Positions 33,201-47,300 of a DNA stretch of 64,000 bases are shown here, one piece after another. The position numbers were made by a program, and so were the translations under genes. The notes under the pieces were generated by a model. That model searched no databases. It was not told the DNA's origin and saw only the letters and a list, made by a program, of their open reading frames with translations. Source of the DNA: Luzula sylvatica (taxonomy: Eukaryota > Streptophyta > Magnoliopsida > Poales > Juncaceae). The DNA is taken from assembly GCA_946800325.1 (NCBI GenBank), contig OX326958.1:68941264-69005263 (forward strand), read 5' to 3'. The first letter of the stretch is position 1, and each line of letters begins with the position of its first letter.

Positions 33201-35635
33201 ATTACGGAGTAATTTGAGTACGGACTAAAAATGAGTATTTTGCTTGTGTTACACTTCAATTTTAACATATTTTTTAAAAATAACTTAATTCAATTTTTTG
33301 AAGGTGTAAGACTTCAGTTTTTGCATTTTTAAGAAATTTTTTAAAAAATTGAAATCTGTGTGTGTTAGTCTTCAATTACGGAGTAATTTGAGTTCGTAAT
33401 AAAAATGGATTATTTTGCTTGTGTTACACTTCAATTTTGACATATTTTTAAAAAATATCTTAATTCAATTTTTTTAAGGTGTTTTAGTTCTATTTTCGCA
33501 TTTTTAAGAAATTTTTTAAAAAATTGAAATTTATGTGTGTTAGTCTTCAATTACGGAGTAATTTGAGTAAGGAATAAAAATTGAGTATTTTGCTTGTGTT
33601 ACACTTCAATTATAACATATTTTTTAAAAATATCTTTATTCAATTTTTTTAAGGTGTTAGACTTCAATTTTTGCATTTTTAAAAAATTTTTGAAAAAATT
33701 GAAATTTGTGTGTGTTAGTCTTCAATTACGGAGTAATTTGAGTACGGAATAAAAATTGAGTATTTTGCTTGTGTTACACTTCAATTTTAACATATTTTCA
33801 AAAAATATCTTAATTCAATTTTTCGAAGGTGTTAGACTTCAATTTTTGCATTTTTAAGAAAGTTTTCAAAAAATTGAAATTTGTGTGTCTTAGTCTTCAA
33901 TTACGGAGTAATTTGAGTACGGAATAAAAATGGAGTATTTTGCTTGTGTTACACTTCAATTTTAACATATTTTTAAAAAATATCTTAATTCAATTTTTTT
34001 AAGGTGTTAGACTTCAGTTTTTGCATTTTTAACAAATTTTTTAAAAAATTGAAATTTGTGTGACTTAGTCTTCAATTACGGAGTAATTTGAGTACGGAAT
34101 AAAAATGGAGTATTTTGCTTGTGTTACACTTCAATTTTAACATAGTTTTAAAAAATATCTCAATTCAATTTTTTGAAGGGGACTTCAATTTTTGCATTTT
34201 TAAGAAATTTTTGATGAAATTGAAATTTGTGTGTGTTAGTCTTCAATTACGGAGTAATTTTAGTACGGAATAAAAATTGAGTATTTTGCTTGTGTTACAC
34301 TTCAATTTTAACATATTTTTTAAAAATATCTTAATTTTAATATTTCGAAGGTGTTAGACTTCAATTTTTGTATTTTTAAGAAATTTTTAAAAAAATTAAA
34401 TTTTGTGTGTTTTAGTCTTCAATTACGGAGTAATTTGAGTTCGGAATAAAAATTAAATATTTTTCTTGTGTTACACTTAAATTTTAACATATTTTTAAAA
34501 ATTATCTTAATTCAATTTTGTGTAGATGTTAGACTTCAGTTTTTGCATTTTTAAGAAATTTTTTAAAAAATTGAAATTTGTGTGTGTCAGTCTTCAATTA
34601 CGGAGTAATTTGAGTTTGTAATAAAAATGGATTATTTTGCTTGTGTTACGCTTAAATTTTAACATATTTTTAAAAAATATCTTAATTCAATTTTTTTTAA
34701 GGTGTTATACTTCAATTTTTGCATTTTTAAGAAATTTTTATAAAAATTTAAATTTGTGTGTGTTAGTCTTCAATTACGGTGTAATTTGAGTACGGAATAA
34801 AAATTGAGTATTTTGCTTGTGTTACACTTCAATTTTAACATATTTTTAAAAAATATCTTAATTCAATTTTGTGTAGGTGTTAGACTTCAGTTTTTGCATT
34901 TTTAAGAAATTTTTAAAAAAATTGAAATTTGTGTGTGTTAGTCTTCAATTACGGAGTAATTTGAGTTCGTAATAAAAATGGATTATTTAGCTTGTGTTAC
35001 ACTTCAATTTTAACATATTTTTAAAAATATCTTAATTCAATTTTTTTAAGGCGTTATACTTCAATTTTTGCATTTTTAAGAAATTTTTTAAAAAATTGAA
35101 ATTTGTGTGTGTTAGTCTTCAATTACGGAGTAATTTGAGTTCGGAATAAAAATTGAATATTTTTCTTGTGTTACACTTCAATTTTAAGATATTTTTAAAA
35201 ATTATCTTAATTCAATTTTGTGTAGGTGTTAGACTTCAGTTTTTGCATTTTTAAGAAATTTTTTAAAAAATTGAAATTTGTGTGTGTCAGTCTTCAATTA
35301 CGGAGTAATTTGAGTTTGTAATAAAAATGGATTATTTTCATTGTGTTACACTTCAATTTTAACATATTTTTAAAAATATCTTAATTCAATTTTTTTAAGG
35401 TGTTATACTTCAATTTTTGCATTTTTAAGAAATTTTTTAAAAAATTGAAATTTGTGTGTGTTAGTCTTCAATTACGGTGTAATTTGAGTACGGAATAAAA
35501 ATTGAGTATTTTGCTTGTGTTACACTTCAATTTTAACATATTTTTAAAAAATATCTTAATTCAATTTTGTGTAGGTGTTAGACTTCAGTTTTTGCATTTT
35601 ATAGAAATTTTTTAAAAAATTGAAATTTGTGTGAG

Positions 35636-38600
35636 TTAGTCTTCAATTACGGAGTAATTTGAGTTCGTAATAAAAATGGATTATTTTGATTGTGTTACAC
35701 TTCAATTTTAACATATTTTTAAAAAATATCTTAATTCAATTTTTTTAAGGTGTTATACTTCAATTTTGCATTTTTAAGAAATTTTCTAAAAAATTAAAAT
35801 TTGTATGTGTTAGTCTTCAATTACGGAGTAATTTGAGTACGGACTAAAAAATGAGTATTTTGCTTGTGTTACACTTCAATTTTGACATATTTTTAAAAAA
35901 TAAATTAATTCAATTTTTTTAAGGTGTTAGACTTCAGTTTTTGCATTTTTAAGAATTTTTTGAAAAAATTGAAATTTGTGTGTCTTAGTCTTCAATTACG
36001 GAGTAATTTGAGTTCGGAATAAAAATTGAATATTTTTCTTGTGTTACACTTCAATTTTAACATATTTTTAAAAATTATCTTAATTCAATTTTTTGAAGGT
36101 GTTACACTTCTGTTTTTTGCATTTTTAAGAAATTTTTCAAAAATGAAATTTGTGTGTGTTAGTCTTCAATTACGGTGTAATTTGAGTACGGAATAAAAAT
36201 GGAGTATTTTGCTTGTGTTACACTTCAATTTTAACATAGTTTTGAAAAATATCTCAATTCAATTTTTTGAAGGTGATTTCAATCTTTGCATTTTTAAGAA
36301 ATTTTTGATAAAATAGAAATTTGTGTGTGTTAGTCTTCAATTACGGAGTAATTTTAGTACGGAATAAAAATTGAGTATTTTGCTTGTGTTACACTTCAAT
36401 TTTAACATATTTTCTAAAAATATCTTAATTTTAATTTTTCGAAGGTGTTAGACTTCAATTTTTGCATTTTTAAGAAATTTTTAAAAAATTGAAATTTGTG
36501 TGTCTTAGTCTTCAATTACGGAGTAATTTGAGTTCGGAATAAAAATTGAATATTTTTCTTGTGTTACACTTCAATTTTAACATATTTTTAAAAATTATCT
36601 TAATTCAATTTTTTGAAGGTGTTACACTTCTGTTTTTTGCATTTTTAAGAAATTTTTCAAAAATGAAATTTGTGTGTGTTAGTCTTCAATTACGGAGTAA
36701 TTTGTGTACGGAATGAAAATTGAGTATTTTCCTTGTGTTACACTTCAATTTTAGAATAGTTTTTAAAAATATCTTAATTCAATTTTTTTAAGGTGTTAGA
36801 CTTCGGTTTTTGCATTTTTAAGAAATTTTTGAAAAAATTAAAATTTGTGTGTGTTAGTCTTCAATTACGGAGTAATTTGAGTACGGACTAAAAAATGAGT
36901 ATTTTGCTTGTGTTTACACTACAATTTTAACATATTTTTAAAAAATAACTTAATTCAATTTTTTGAAGGTGTAAGACTTCAGTTTTTGCATTTTTAAGAA
37001 ATTTTTGAAAAAATTGAAATTTGTGTGTGTTAGTCTTCAATTACGGAGTAATTTGAGTTCGTAATAAAAATGGATTATTTTGCTTGTGTTACACTTCAAT
37101 TTTGACATATTTTTAAAAAATATCTTAATTCAATTTTTTTAAGGTGTTATACTTCTATTTTTGCATTTTTAAGAAATTTTTTAAAAAATTGAAATTTGTG
37201 TGTGTTAGTCTTCAATTACGGAGTAATTTGAGTACGGAATAAAAATTGAGTATTTTGCTTGTGTTACACTTCAATTATAACATATTTTTTAAAAATATCT
37301 TAATTCAATTTTTTTAAGGTGTTAGACTTCAATTTTTGTATTTTTAAGAAATTTTTGAAAAAATTGAAATTTGTGTGTGTTAGTCTTCAATTACGGAGTA
37401 ATTTGAGTACGGAATAAAAATTGAGTATTTTGCTTGTGTTACACTTCAATTTTAACATATTTTTAAAAAATATCTTAATTCAATTTTTCGAAGGTGTTAG
37501 ACTTCAATTTTTGCATTTTTAAGAAAGTTTTCAAAAAATTGAAATTTGTGTGTCTTAGTCTTCAATTACGGAGTATTTGAGTACGGAATAAAAATTGTGT
37601 ATTTTTCTTGTGTTACACTTCAATTTTAACATATTTTTATAAAATATCTTAATTCAATTTTGTGTAGGTGTTAGACTTCAGTTTTTGCATTTTTAAGAAA
37701 TTTTTTTACAAAATTGAAATTTGTGTGTGTTAGTCTTCAATTACGGAGTAATTTGAGTTCGTAATAAAAATGGATTATTTTGCTTGTGTTACACTTCAAT
37801 TTTGACATATTTTTAAAAAATATCTTAATTCAATTTTTTTCAGGTGTTATACTTCTATTTTTGCATTTTTAAGAAATTTTTTTAAAAATTGAAATTTGTG
37901 TGTGTTAGTCTTCAATTACGGAGTAATTTGAGTACGGAATAAAAATTGAGTATTTTGCTTGTGTTACACTTCAATTTTAACATATTTTTTAAAAATATCT
38001 TAATTCAATTTTTTGAAGGTGTTACACTTCTGTTTTTTGCATTTTTGAGAAATATTTCAAAAAAATGAAATTTGTGTGTGTTAGTCTTCAATTACGGAGT
38101 AATTTGAGTACGGAATGAAAATTGAGTATTTTCCTTGTGTTACACTTCAATTTTAGAATAGTTTTTAAAAATATCTTAATTCAATTTTTTGAAGGTGTTA
38201 GACTTCGGTTTTTGCATTTTTAAGAAATTTTTGAAAAAATTGAAATTTGTGTGTGTTAGTCTTCAATTACGGAGTAATTTGAGTACGGACTAAAAAATGA
38301 GTATTTTGCTTGTGTTACACTTCAATTTTAACATATTTTTTAAAAATAACTTAATTCAATTTTTTTAAGGTGTAAGACTTCAGTTTTTGCATTTTTAAGA
38401 AATTTTTGAAAAAATTGGAATTTGTGTGTGTTAGTCTTCAATTACGGAGTAATTTGAGTTCGTAATAAAAATGGATTATTTTGCTTGTGTTACACTTCAA
38501 TTTTGACATATTTTTAAAAAATATCTTGATTCAATTTTTTTAAGGTGTTATACTTCTATTTTTGCATTTTTAAGAAATTTTTTAAAAAATTGAAAGTTGT

Positions 38601-41343
38601 GTGTGTTAGTCTTCAATTACGGAGTAATTTGAGTACGGAATAAAAATTGAGTATTTTGCTTGTGTTACACTTCAATTATAAGATATTTTTTAAAAATATC
38701 TTAATTCAATTTTTTTAAGGTGTTAGACTTCAATTTTTGCATTTTTTAGAAATTTTTGAAAAAATTGAAATTTGTGTGTGTTAGTCTTCAATTACGGAGT
38801 AATTTGAGTATTTTGCTTGTGTTACACTTCAATTTTAACATATTTTCAAAAAATATAGTAATTCAATTTTTCGATAATGTTAGACTTCAATTTTTGCATT
38901 TTTAAGAAATTTTTTAAAAAATTGAAATTTGTGTGTGTTAGTCTTCAATTACGGAGTAATTTGAGTACGGACTGAAAATTGAGTATTTTCCTTGTGTTAC
39001 ACTTCAATTTTAGAATAGTTTTTAAAAATATCTTAATTCAATTTTTTTTAAGGTGTTAGACTTTGGTTTTTGCATTTTTAAGAAATTTTTGAAAAAATTA
39101 AAATTTGTGTGTGTTAGTCTTCAATTACGGAGTAATTTGAGTACGGAATTAAAAATGAGTAGTTTGCTTGTGTTACACTACAATTTTAACATATTTTTAA
39201 AAAATAACTTAATTCAATTTTTTGAAGGTGTAAGACTTCAGTTTTTGCATTTTTAAGAAATTTTTGAAAAAATTGAAATATGTGTGTGTTAATCTTCAAT
39301 TACGGAGTAATTTGACTTCGTAATAAAAATGCATTATTTTGCTTGTGTTACACTTCAATTTTGACATATTTTTAAAAAATATCTTAATTCAATTTTTTTA
39401 AGGTGTTATACTTCTATTTTTGCATTTTTGAGAAATTTTTGAAAAAATTGAAATTTGTGTGTGTTAGTCTTCAATTACGGAGTAATTTGAGTTCGTAATA
39501 AAAATGGATTATTTTGCTTGTGTTACACTTCAATTTTGTAATATTTTTAAAAAATATCTTAATTCAATTTTTTTAAGGTGTTAGACTTCAATTTTTGCAT
39601 TTTTAAGAAATTTTTGAAAAAATTTAAATTTGTGTGTGTTAGTCTTCAATTACGGAGTAATTTGAGTACGGAATAAAAATTGAGTATTTTACTTGTGTTA
39701 CACTTCAATTTTAACATATTTTTAAAAAATATCTTAATTCAATTTTTCGAAGGTGTTAGACTTCAATTTTTCCATTTTTAAGAAAGTTTTCAAAAAATTG
39801 AAATTTGTGTGTCTTAGTCTTCAATTACGGAGTAATTTGAGTACGGAATAAAAATGGAGTATTTTGCTTGTGTTACACTTCAATTTTAGCATATTTTTAA
39901 AAAATATCTTAATTCAATTTTTTGAAGGTGCTAGACTTCAGTTTTTGCATTTTTAAGAAATTTTTTAAAAAATTGAAATTTGTGTGTGTTAGTCTTCAAT
40001 TACGGTGTGATTTGAGTACGGAATAAAAATTGAGTATTTTGCTTGTGTTACACTTCAATTTTAATATATTTTCAAAAAATATCTTCATTCAATTTTGTGT
40101 AGGTGTTAGACTTCAGTTTTTGCATTTTTAAGAAATTTTTTAAAAAATTGAAATTTGTTTGTGTTAGTCTTCAATTACGGAGTAATTTGAGTTCGTAATA
40201 AAAATGGATTATTTTGCTTGTGTTACACTTCAATTTTGACATATTTTTAAAAAATATCTTAATTCAATTTTTTTAAGGTGTTATACTTCTATTTTTGCAT
40301 TTTTAAGAAATTTTTTAAAAAATTGAAATTTGTGTGTGTTAGTCTTCAATTACGGAGTAATTTGAGTACGGAATAAAAATTGAGTATTTTGCTTGTGTTA
40401 CACTTCAATTTTAACATATTTTTTAAAAATATCTTAATTCAATTTTTTGAAGGTGTTACACTTCTGTTTTTTGCATTTTTGAGAAATATTTCAAAAAAAT
40501 GAAATTTGAGTGTGTTAGTCTTCAATTACGGAGTAATTTGAGTACGGAATGAAAATTGAGTATTTTCCTTGTGTTACACTTCAATTTTAGAACAGTTTTT
40601 AACAATATCTTAATTTAATTTTTTTAAGGTGTTAGACTTCGGTTTTTGCATTTTTAAGAAATTTTTGAAAAAATTGAAATTTGTGTGTGTTAGTCTTCAA
40701 TTACGGAGTAATTTGAGTACGGACTAAAAAATGAGTATTTTGCTTGTGTTACACTTCAATTTTAAAATATTTTTTAAAAATAACTTAATTCAATTTTTTG
40801 AAGGTGTAAGACTTCAGTTTTTACATTTTTAAGAAATTTTTGAAAAAATTGGAATTTGTGTGTGTTAGTCTTCAATTACGGAGTAATTTGAGTTCGTAAT
40901 AAAAATGGATTATTTTGCTTGTGTTACACTTCAATTTTGACATATTTTTAAAAAATATCTTAATTCAATTTTTTTTTAGGTGTTATACTTCTATTTTTGC
41001 ATTTTTAAGAAATTTTTGAAAAAATTGAAATTTGTGTGTGTTAGTCTTCAATTACGGAGTAATTTGAGTTCGTAATAAAAATGGATTATTTTGCTTGTGT
41101 TACACTTCAATTTTGACATATTTTTAAAAAATATCTTAATTCAATTTTTTTAAGGTGTTAGACTTCAATTTTTGCATTTTTAAGAAATTTTTGAAAAAAT
41201 TGAAATTTGTGTGTGTTAGTCTTCAATTACGGAGTAATTTGAGTACGGAATAAAAATTGAGTATTTTGCTTGTGTTACACTTCAATTTTAACATATTTTT
41301 TAAAAATATCTTAATTTTAATTTTTCGAAGGTGTTAGACTTCA
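35636..41343 (+). repeat. Array segment between the 5943-bp and 8206-bp duplications
   Basis: Mixed monomer types with local repetition: the series CTTCTGTTTTTTGC, then CTTCGGTTTTTGC, GGTGTAAGAC and CTTCTATTTTTGC returns several times (about 36.6, 38.0, 39.0 and 40.4 kb). It includes the first 18-bp-deleted monomer (38806) and a monomer with a 1-bp loss, ACGGAGTATTTGAG (about 37570). No gene is seen. Confidence 0.75.
38806..38810 (+). other. 157-bp monomer variant: 18-bp deletion at GAGTA
   Basis: Normal monomers read GAGTACGGAATAAAAATTGA then GTATTTTG; here the 18 bp between the two GAGTA copies are gone, leaving one GAGTA followed by TTTTGC. The same deletion lies at 43345, 51551, 56081 and 59738. 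The spacings 43345-51551 (8206) and 56081-59738 (3657) equal those of the local duplications, so the deletion arose rarely and was spread by them. Confidence 0.88.
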
Positions 41344-44300
41344 ATTTTTGCATTTTTAAGAAATTTTTTAAAAAATTGAAATTTCTGTGTCTTAGTCTTC
41401 AATTACGGAGTAATTTGAGTTCGGAATAAAAATTGAATATTTTTCTTGTGTTACACTTCAATTTTAACATATTTTTAAAAATTATCTTAATTCAATTTTT
41501 TGAAGGTGTTACACTTCTGTTTTTTGCATTTTTAAGAAATTTTTCAAAAAAATGAAATTTGTTTGTGTTAGTCTTCAATTACGGAGTAATTTGAGTACGG
41601 AATGAAAATTGAGTATTTTCCTTGTGTTACACTTCAATTTTAGAATAGTTTTTAAAAATATCTTAATTCAATTTTTTTAAGGTGTTAGACTTCGGTTTTT
41701 GCATTTTTATGAAATTTTTGAAAAAATTAAAATTTGTGTGTGTTAGTCTTCAATTACGGAGTAATTTGAGTACGGAATTAAAAATGAGTAGTTTGCTTGT
41801 GTTACACTACAATTTTAACATATTTTTAAAAAATAACTTAATTCAATTTTTTGAAGGTGTGAGACTTCAGTTTTTGCATTTTTAAGAAATTTTTGAAAAA
41901 ATTGAAATATGTGTGTGTTAGTCTTCAATTATGGAGTAATTTGAGTTCGTAATAAAAATGGATTATTTTGCTTGTGTTACACTTCAATTTTGACATATTT
42001 TTAAAAAATATCTTAATTCAATTTTTTTAAGGTGTTATACTTCTATTTTTGCATTTTTAAGAAATTTTTGAAAAAATTGAAATTTGAGTGTGTTAGTCTT
42101 CAATTACGGAGTAATTTGAGTTCTTAATAAAAATGGATTATTTTGCTTGTGTTACACTTCAATTTTGACATATTTTTAAAAAATATCTTAATTCAATTTT
42201 TTTAAGGTGTTAGACTTCAATTTTTGCATTTTTAAGAAATTTTTGAAAAAATTGAAATTTGTGTGTGTTAGTCTTCAATTACGGAGTAATTTGAGTACGG
42301 AATAAAAATTGAGTATTTTGCTTGTGTTACACTTCAATTTTAACATATTTTCTAAAAATATCTTAATTTTAATTTTTCGAAGGTGTTAGACTTCAATTTT
42401 TGCATTTTTAAGAAATTTTTTAAAAAATTGAAATTTGTGTGTCTTAGTCTTCAATTACGGAGTAATTTGAGTTCGGAACAAAAATTGAATATTTTTCTTG
42501 TGTTACACTTCAATTTTAACATATTTTTAAAAATTATCTTAATTCAATTTTTTGAAGGTGTTACACTTCTGTTTTTTGCATTTTTAAGAAATTTTTCAAA
42601 AAAATGAAATTTGTGTGTGTTAGTCTTCAATTACGGAGTAATTTGAGTACGGAATGAAAATTGAGTATTTTCCTTGTGTTACACTTCAATTTTAGAATAG
42701 TTTTTAAAAATATCTTAATTCAATTTTTTTAAGGTGTTAGACTTCGGTTTTTGCATTTTTAAGAAATTTTTGAAAAAATTGAAATTTGTGTGTGTTAGTC
42801 TTCAATTACGGAGTAATTTGAGTACGGACTAAAAAATGAGTATGTTGCTTGTGTTACACTTCAATTTTAACATATTTTTTAAAAATAACTTAATTCAATT
42901 TTTTGAAGGTGTAAGACTTCAGTTTTTGCATTTTTAAGAAATTTTTGAAAAAATTGGAATTTGTGTGTGTTAGTCTTCAATTACGGAGTAATTTGAGTTC
43001 GTAATAAAAATGGATTATTTTGCTTGTGTTGCACTTCAATTTTGACATATTTTTAAAAAATATCTTGATTCAATTTTTTTAAGGTGTTATACTTCTATTT
43101 TTGCATTTTTAAGAAATTTTTTAAAAAATTGAAAGTTGTGTGTGTTAGTCTTCAATGACGGAGTAATTTGAGTACGGAATAAAAATTGAGTATTTTGCTT
43201 GTGTTACACTTCAATTATAACATATTTTTTAAAAATATCTTAATTCAATTTTTTTAAGGTGTTAGACTTCAATTTTTGCATTTTTTAGAAATTTTTGAAA
43301 AAATTGAAATTTGTGTGTGTTAGTCTTCAATTACGGAGTAATTTGAGTATTTTGCTTGTGTTACACTTCAATTTTAACATATTTTCAAAAAATATAGTAA
43401 TTCAATTTTTCGATGATGTTAGACTTCAATTTTTGCATTTTTAAGAAATTTTTTAAAAAATTGAAATTTGTGTGTGTTAGTCTTCAATTACGGAGTAATT
43501 TGAGTTCGTAATAAAAATGGATTATTTTGCTTGTGTTACACTTCAATTTTAACATATTTTTAAAAAATATCTTAATTCAATTTTTTTAAAGCGTTATACT
43601 TCAATTTTTGCATTTTTAAGAAATTTTTTAAAAAATTGAAATTTGTGTGTGTTAGTCTTCAATTACGTAGTAATTTGAGTACGGACTAAAAAATGAGTAT
43701 TTTGCTTGTGTTACACTTCCATTTTGACATATTTTTAAAAAATAAATTAATTCAATTTTTTTAAGGTGTTAGACTTCAGTTTTTGCATTTTTAAGAATTT
43801 TTTGAAAAAATTCAAATTTGTGTGTCTTAGTCTTCAATTACGGAGTAATTTGAGTACGGAATAAAAATGGAGTATTTTGCTTGTGTTACACTTCAATTTT
43901 AACATAGTTTTAAAAAATATCTCAATTCAATTTTTTGAAGGTGACTTCAATTTTTGCATTTTTAAGAAATTTTTGATAAAATTGAAATTTGTGTGTGTTA
44001 GTCTTCAATTACGGAGTAATTTTAGTACGGAATAAAAATTGAGTATTTTGCTTGTGTTACAATTCAATTTTAACATATTTTTTAAAAATACCTTAATTTT
44101 AATTTTTCGAAGGTGTTAGACTTCAATTTTTGCATTTTTAAGAAATTTTTGAAAAAATTGAAATTTGTGTGTCTTAGTCTTCAATTACGGAGTAATTTGA
44201 GTTCGGAATAAAAATTGAATATTTTTCTTGTGTTACACTTCAATTTTAACATATTTTTAAAAATTATCTTAATTCAATTTTGTGTAGGTGTTAGACTTCA

Positions 44301-47300
44301 GTTTTTGCATTTTTAAGAAAGTTTTTAAAAAATTGAAATTTGTGTGTGTAAGTCTTCAATTACGGAGTAATTTGAGTTCGTAATAAAAATGGATTATTTT
44401 GCTTGTGTTACACTTCAATTTTAACATATTTTTAAAAATATCTTAATTCAATTTTTTTAAGGTGTTATACTTCAATTTTTGCATTTTTAAGAAATTTTTT
44501 AAAAAGTTGAAATTTGTGTGTGTTAGTCTTCAATTACGGTGTAATTTGAGTACGGAATAAAAATTGAGTATTTTGCTTGTGTTACACTTCAATTTTAACA
44601 TATTTTTAAAAAAATATCTTAATTCAATTTTGTGTAGGTGTTAGACTTCAGTTTTTGCATTTTATAGAAATTTTTTAAAAAATTGAAATTTGTGTGTGTT
44701 AGTCTTCAATTACGGAGTAATTTGAGTTCGTAATAAAAATGGATTATTTTGCTTGTGTTACACTTCAATTTTAACATATTTTTAAAAAATATCTTAATTC
44801 AATTTTTTTAAGGTGTTATACTTCAATTTTTGCATTTTTAAGAAATTTTTTAAAAAATTGAAATTTGTATGTGTTAGTCTTCAATTACGGAGTAATTTGA
44901 GTACGGACTAAAAAATGAGTATTTTGCTTGTGTTACACTTCAATTTTGACATATTTTTAAAAAATAAATTAATTCAATTTTTTTAAGGTGTTAGAATTCA
45001 GTTTTTGCATTTTTAAGAATTTTTTGAAAAAATTGAAATTTGTGTGTCTTAGTCTTCAATTACGGAGTAATTTGAGTACGGAATAAAAATGGAGTATTTT
45101 GCTTGTGTTACACTTCAATTTTAACATAGTTTTGAAAAATATGTCAATTCAATTTTTTGAAGGTGACTTCAATTTTTGCATTTTTAAGAAATTTTTGATA
45201 AAATAGAAATTTGTGTGTGTTAGTCTTCAATTACGGAGTAATTTTAGTACGGAATAAAAATTGAGTATTTTGCTTGTGTTACACTTCAATTTTCACATAT
45301 TTTTTAAAAATATCTTAATTTTAATTTTTCGAAGGTGTTAGACTTCAATTTTTGCATTTTTAAGAAATTTTTTAAAAAATAGAAATTTGTGTGTCTTAGT
45401 CTTCAATTACGGAGTAATTTGAGTTCGGAATAAAAATTGAATATTTTTCTTGTGTTACACTTCAATTTTAACATATTTTTAAAAATTATCTTAATTCAAT
45501 TTTTTGAAGGTGTTACACTTTTGTTTTTTGCATTTTTAAAAAAAATTTCAAAAAAATGAAATTTGTGTGTGTTAGTCTTCAATTACGGTGTAATTTGAGT
45601 ACGGAATGAAAATTGAGTATTTTCCTTGTGTTACACTTCAATTTTAGAATAGTTTTTAAAAATATCTTAATTCAATTTTTTTTAAGGTGTTAGACTTTGG
45701 TTTTTGCATTTTTAAGAAATTTTTGAAAAAATTAAAATTTGAGTGTGTTAGTCTTCAATTACAGAGTAATTTGAGTACGGAATTAAAAATGAGTAGTTTG
45801 CTTGTGTTACACTACAATTTTAACATATTTTTAAAAAATAACTTAATTCAATTTTTTGAAGGTGTAAGACTTCAGTTTTTGCATTTTTAAGAAATTTTTG
45901 AAAAAATTGAAATATGTGTGTGTTAGTCTTCAATTACGGAGTAATTTGACTTCGTAATAAAAATGCATTATTTTGCTTGTGTTACACTTCAATTTTGACA
46001 TATTTTTAAAAAATATCTTAATACAATTTTTTTAAGGTGTTATACTTCTATTTTTGCATTTTTGAGAAATTTTTGAAAAAATTGAAATTTGTGTGTGTTA
46101 GTCTTCAATTACGGAGTAATTTGAGTTCGTAATAAAAATGGATTATTTTGCTTGTGTTACACTTCAATTTTGACATATTTTTAAAAAATATCTTAATTCA
46201 ATTTTTTTTAAGGTGTTAGACTTCAATTTTTGCATTTTTAAGAAATTTTTGAAAAAATTTAAATTTGTGTGTGTTAGTCTTCAATTACGGAGTAATTTGA
46301 GTACCGAATAAAAATTGAGTATTTTGCTTGTGTTACACTTCAATTTTAACATATTTTTAAAAAATATCTTAATTCAATTTTTCGAAGGTGTTAGACTTCA
46401 ATTTTTGCATTTTTAAGAAAGTTTTCAAAAAATTGAAATTTGTGTGTCTTAGTCTTCAATTACGGAGTAATTTGAGTACGGAATAAAAATGGAGTATTTT
46501 GCTTGTGTTACACTTCAATTTTAGCATATTTTTAAAAAATATCTTAATTCAATTTTTTGAAGGTGCTAGACTTCAGTTTTTGCATTTTTAAGAAATTTTT
46601 TAAACAATTGAAATTTGTGTGTGTTAGTCTTCAATTACGGTGTGATTTGAGTACGGAATAAAAATTGAGTATTTTGCTTGTGTTACACTTCAATTTTAAC
46701 ATATTTTTAAAAAATATCTTAAATCAATTTTGTGTAGGTGTTAGACTTCAGTTTTTGCATTTTTAAGAAATTTTTTAAAAAATTGAAATTTGTGTGCGTT
46801 AGTCTTCAATTACGGAGTAATTTGAGTTCGAAATAAAAATGGATTATTTTGCTTGTGTTACACTTCAATTTTGACATATTTTTAAAAAATATCTTAATTC
46901 AATTTTTTTATGGTGTTATACTTCTATTTTTGCATTTTTAAGAAATTTTAAAAAAAATTGAAATTTGTGTGTGTTAGTCTTCAATTACGGAGTAATTTGA
47001 GTACGGAATAAAAATTGAGTATTTTGCTTGTGTTACACTTCAATTTTAACATATTTTTTAAAAATATCTTAATTCAATTTTTTGAAGGTGTTACACTTCT
47101 GTTTTTTGCATTTTTGAGAAATATTTCAAAAAAATGAAATTTGAGTGTGTTAGTCTTCAATTACGGAGTAATTTGAGTACGGAATGAAAATTGAGTATTT
47201 TCCTTGTGTTACACTTCAATTTTAGAATAGTTTTTAACAATATCTTAATTTAATTTTTTTAAGGTGTTAGACTTCGGTTTTTGCATTTTTTAGAAATTTT

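Larger units (their letters stand above)
26588..35635 (+). repeat. 5943-bp duplication, copy 2, interrupted by the retroelement
   Basis: 26588-27120 matches 20645-21177, and 30221-35635 matches 21173-26587. The right end lies in GTGAGTTAGTCTTC, present at both copy ends (about 26585 and 35632). Copies differ by scattered point changes: CAATTTCGG at about 26774 for CAATTACGG, TTTTTAAATTTTT at about 30526 for TTTTTGCATTTTT, ACGGTTTAATT at about 30590 for ACGGTGTAATT, and ATTTGTTTGTG at about 31082. It is therefore clearly older than the 3841-bp duplication if rates are equal. Confidence 0.9.
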
